NCBI GenBank assembly: GCA_027297485.1
Contig: JAPUHZ010000105.1
Coordinates: 1 to 26,301, forward strand
Origin: Deltaproteobacteria bacterium
Lineage (GTDB): Bacteria; Desulfobacterota_B; Binatia; UBA9968
Length of the DNA stretch: 26,301 bases
Direction: 5' to 3'
Shown: piece by piece, positions 24,061-26,301 of the stretch
Numbering within the stretch: the stretch's first letter is position 1
How the letters are laid out: every line of letters begins with the position of its first letter
Translations under genes and position numbers: made by a program
The notes under the pieces: generated by a model
What the model saw: only the letters and a program-made list of their open reading frames with translations
Database searches by the model: none
Told to the model about the DNA's origin: nothing

Positions 24061-24765
24061 ATGAAACATAGAGGGAAGGCCTATCGGGCCGTGCTGGTCA
24101 AGGTGGATCGTGGACAGAGGTATCTGTTGGAAGAAGGGCTCCGTCTGGTGCGTGAAACTGGCCGGGCAAAGTTTGATGAGACCGTAGAGATAGCAGTCCG
24201 ATTGGAGGTAGACCCGAGGCAGGCAGACCAGAATATTCGCGGGACCGTGATGCTTCCCCATGGGACGGGGAAACCGGTGCGGGTTCTGGCCTTCGCTAAG
24301 GGGGAGAAGGACAAAGAGGCCAGGGAGGCCGGGGCCGACTTCGTCGGGGCCGAGGATCTTATCAAGAAAATCAAGGAAGGATGGGTCGACTTTGATAAGG
24401 CTGTTGCCACCCCGGACATGATGGGGGCAGTTGGCAGGATTGGAAAGATTTTAGGCCCCAGGGGTTTGATGCCTAATCCCAAGACCGGGACCGTGGCCCT
24501 TGATATTGCCAAGGCAGTGAAGGAAATCAAGGCGGGAAAGCTTGAGTTTAGAGTCGATAAGGCGGGGATTGTCCACGTGCCCATTGGCAAGATCTCCTTT
24601 GGCTCGGATAAACTCTTGGACAACGCAAGGGTCGTGCTGACCTCGATCCTGCGAGCCAAACCCGCTTCTGCTAAAGGCAACTATCTTCAGGGAGTGACTC
24701 TTTCCACAACAATGGGGCCAGGGGTTAAAGTCGATCCGTCTCAGGTGCGGGCGATGGCAGTGTGA
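24061..24765 (+). CDS. rplA: 50S ribosomal protein L1
   Basis: 234 residues. It shows the family signatures [40 protein letters not shown] and the [14 protein letters not shown] signature. L1 builds the mobile L1 stalk and, in well-studied bacteria, represses translation of its own L11-L1 message. GGGGAGAG precedes the ATG directly. It lies 16 bp before rplJ. Confidence 0.98.
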   Translation: MKHRGKAYRAVLVKVDRGQRYLLEEGLRLVRETGRAKFDETVEIAVRLEVDPRQADQNIRGTVMLPHGTGKPVRVLAFAKGEKDKEAREAGADFVGAEDLIKKIKEGWVDFDKAVATPDMMGAVGRIGKILGPRGLMPNPKTGTVALDIAKAVKEIKAGKLEFRVDKAGIVHVPIGKISFGSDKLLDNARVVLTSILRAKPASAKGNYLQGVTLSTTMGPGVKVDPSQVRAMAV

Positions 24766-24781
24766 GCCAAGGGAGAACGGA

Positions 24782-25327
24782 ATGGTTGAGCTAGCGACGA
24801 GAGGTTTAAATCAAGAGGAAAAGGCCAAGAGGGTCGCAGCAGTCCAGGAAAAGTTCAAAGCGGCTAAAATGGCTATAGTTACCGAATATCGAGGTCTCAC
24901 CGTAGCCCAGATGACCCGCCTCAGGCGGGAGATCCGTCAAGCATCAGGAGAGTATCAGGTGATCAAGAACACCTTGGTGCGGCGTGCCCTGCAGGATAGC
25001 GTCTATGGCTCTCTGGACCGTCTCCTCGAGGGTCCAATCGGATGGGTTTTTGGCTATGAGGATCCGGTGACTCTCTCTAAAGCCCTGGTCAAGTTTATCG
25101 AGGGGAACGATAAACTGACAATCAAGGGAGGGCTGTTAGAGGGCGAGTTTATGGATCAGGCCAAGGTCAAGGTTTTGGCCCAGATGCCGAGTCGGCCCGA
25201 GCTACAGGCCAAGCTTCTCGCTCTCATGCAAGCGCCGGCAGTTCAGCTCCTTCGGTTAATCCAAGAGCCGGGGGCAAGGGTAGTAAGACTTATGGAAACA
25301 TTGCGTAAAGGGAAGTCGGAATCGTAA
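24782..25327 (+). CDS. rplJ: 50S ribosomal protein L10
   Basis: 181 residues. The N-terminal domain contains AIVTEYRGLTVAQMTRLRRE and YQVIKNTLVRRAL, which bind 23S rRNA. The C-terminal helix (RPELQAKLLALMQAPAVQLL region) is where L12 dimers dock. GGGAG lies upstream of the ATG. Only 16 bp separate it from rplA, too little for the long L10 autoregulatory leader that commonly precedes rplJ. If L10 regulates itself here, the RNA site must be elsewhere. Confidence 0.98.
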   Translation: MVELATRGLNQEEKAKRVAAVQEKFKAAKMAIVTEYRGLTVAQMTRLRREIRQASGEYQVIKNTLVRRALQDSVYGSLDRLLEGPIGWVFGYEDPVTLSKALVKFIEGNDKLTIKGGLLEGEFMDQAKVKVLAQMPSRPELQAKLLALMQAPAVQLLRLIQEPGARVVRLMETLRKGKSES

Positions 25328-25342
25328 GTAAAATGTCAGCAT

Positions 25343-25363
25343 GCCCCGCGGCCTGCCGCGGGC
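25343..25363 (+). repeat. GC-rich hairpin in the rplJ-rplL gap
   Basis: CCCGCGG, loop CCTG, CCGCGGG; the stem can be extended by a G-C pair with one bulged base. It is the first of several structured segments in the 156-bp gap. CCAAAGGGGA pairs loosely with TTTCCCTTTGG (about 25382-25413), and GGGGTT pairs with AGCCCC (25423-25437). No U-tract is present. It may be a processing or attenuation site that sets the L10:L12 ratio. Confidence 0.6.
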
Positions 25364-25483
25364 ACACAACCGATGGGGTCTCCAAAGGGGAGAAGCGGCA
25401 GCTTTTCCCTTTGGTTGATTGTGGGGTTTCAAGCCCCGTGGTCGATATAATTTGATCTGAAATTTAGCAGAAGGGGAGGACCT

Positions 25484-25861
25484 ATGGCAGAAGTGAATCG
25501 AGAACAGGTGAAGGACTACATCAAGAACATGACGCTGATGGACGCAGCAGCGCTGGTCAAGGAGTTGGAGGACGAATTGGGGGTGAGCGCTGCGGCGCCA
25601 GTGGCCATTGCGGCTGCTCAGGCCAGCCCTGCCGCGGCTGAAGAGGAGAAGACTGAATTCAACGTGATCCTGACCGGGACTGGAGAAAAGAAGATCCAGG
25701 TCATTAAGGTGGTGCGCGAACTCACCAGTTTGGGTTTGAAAGAGGCAAAGGATCTGGTGGATAGCGCCCCAAGGCCAATCAAGGAGGGTGTCTCCAAGGA
25801 GGAGGCGGAGACGGTCAAGAAGAAGGTCGAAGAGGTGGGAGGCAAAGTCGAGATCAAATAG
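25484..25861 (+). CDS. rplL: 50S ribosomal protein L7/L12
   Basis: 125 residues. It has an N-terminal dimerisation helix ([19 protein letters not shown]), a flexible alanine-rich hinge, and a C-terminal domain carrying [20 protein letters not shown] and [20 protein letters not shown], which recruits translation factors. A strong GGGGAGG lies upstream of the ATG. It is expected in four to six copies per ribosome; the hairpin-rich leader and strong site agree with higher output than rplJ. Confidence 0.98.
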   Translation: MAEVNREQVKDYIKNMTLMDAAALVKELEDELGVSAAAPVAIAAAQASPAAAEEEKTEFNVILTGTGEKKIQVIKVVRELTSLGLKEAKDLVDSAPRPIKEGVSKEEAETVKKKVEEVGGKVEIK

Positions 25862-25876
25862 CCATTGGTCTTTAAT

Positions 25877-25961
25877 TGTTAGTTTTTAGTCCCTGCTTAC
25901 TCTCCACCAAATGGCAGGATAAGAGCTAACTACCAACAAATAAAAGCTAAAAACTGTTAGC
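25877..25961. repeat. AT-rich inverted repeat between rplL and rpoB
   Basis: AGTTTTTAG (25881-25889) and CTAAAAACT (25947-25955) form a perfect 9-bp stem around a 57-base loop. The loop holds further GTTAG/CTAAC complementarity. It sits where many bacteria partly terminate between L12 and rpoB. A terminator-type U-run is absent. Confidence 0.4.
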
Positions 25962-25975
25962 AAAGAGGAGCACTC

Positions 25976-26301
25976 ATGGCATTTCAAGTGGCCCATAATT
26001 TAAGGTTTCACCGCAATTTTGGTAGGATCAAGAAAGTCATTGATATGCCCTACCTCATCGAAATCCAGGAGAACTCTTATGACTTCTTCCTACAAAAAAA
26101 TATCGCGCCGAACCAGCGAAAGAACGTCGGACTTCAAGAAGTCTTTAAGTCTGTTTTTCCCATTAAAGACTTCAATGAAACGGCCTCTCTTGAATTCGTG
26201 AGCTACGGTCTTGGGGAGCCGAAGTACGATGTGGAAGAATGCCACCAACGGGGCATGACCTATGCAGCCCCCTTGAAGGTTACCGTGCAGTTGGTCCTGT
26301 G
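25976..26301 (+). CDS. rpoB: DNA-directed RNA polymerase subunit beta, N-terminal part (runs off the window)
   Basis: The first 108 residues are visible. They include [27 protein letters not shown] and [20 protein letters not shown], the conserved protrusion region of the beta subunit. It shows [20 protein letters not shown], where family members have the same block. AGAGGAG lies 6 bases upstream of the ATG. It begins 114 bp after rplL and continues past the end of the window. The rifampicin-binding region is not included. Confidence 0.97.
   Translation, partial: MAFQVAHNLRFHRNFGRIKKVIDMPYLIEIQENSYDFFLQKNIAPNQRKNVGLQEVFKSVFPIKDFNETASLEFVSYGLGEPKYDVEECHQRGMTYAAPLKVTVQLVL

Noticed and set aside
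25446..25451. TATAAT ahead of rplL as an internal promoter
   Set aside because: No -35 box at 16-18 bp spacing and no extended -10. The only TTGATT is 25 bp away.

Overview
The window is a chromosomal segment of a Gram-negative bacterium. LptF and LptG (lipopolysaccharide export) imply an outer membrane. The housekeeping order (trigger factor-clpP-clpX-lon-HU; L13-S9-argC; four tRNAs-tuf-rpmG-tRNA-Trp-secE-nusG-L11-L1-L10-L12-rpoB) fits a deltaproteobacterial-type lineage such as Desulfobacterota, Nitrospirota or Methylomirabilota. That placement rests on synteny and is not a determination. There are no rRNA genes, no CRISPR array and no complete insertion sequence.

Left part (1-8674), accessory and metal-cofactor region. 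On the minus strand lie the start of a CheR-type methyltransferase and, overlapping it upstream, a small excisionase-type HTH protein. A gene-free stretch follows, holding a 221-bp interval bounded by a perfect 12-bp inverted repeat. Next come an orphan exported protein fused to a stray copy of another gene's 3' end, a VapBC-type toxin-antitoxin pair, and two MoeA genes, one fused to a molybdate/tungstate-binding-like domain. Divergent from these is a complete tungstate-type ABC transporter (tupA, tupB, tupC). Import and MoeA-type insertion of Mo or W into molybdopterin therefore sit back to back around one intergenic region. That region carries a third copy of the 12-bp motif.

Middle part (8675-20532), core genes. 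tRNA-Leu leads into a protein quality-control series (tig, clpP, clpX, lon) followed by HU. tRNA-Val and tRNA-Asp precede rplM, rpsI and argC. The minus-strand pair lptF-lptG is divergent from rlmB, and their predicted promoters overlap.

Right part (20533-26301), translation and transcription supercluster. tRNA-Thr(UGU), Tyr, Gly and Thr(GGU), then tuf, the short rpmG, tRNA-Trp, secE, nusG, rplK, rplA, rplJ, rplL and the start of rpoB are all on the plus strand. EF-Tu has an unusual cysteine cluster in its G domain. rplJ has almost no upstream leader, while the rplJ-rplL gap is rich in hairpins.

The points most worth following are: the three-copy 12-mer linking the HTH region to the moeA/tup promoter region; the 189-bp direct repeats flanking vapBC; the predicted leaderless vapBC and near-leaderless lptF promoters; and the EF-Tu cysteine cluster.
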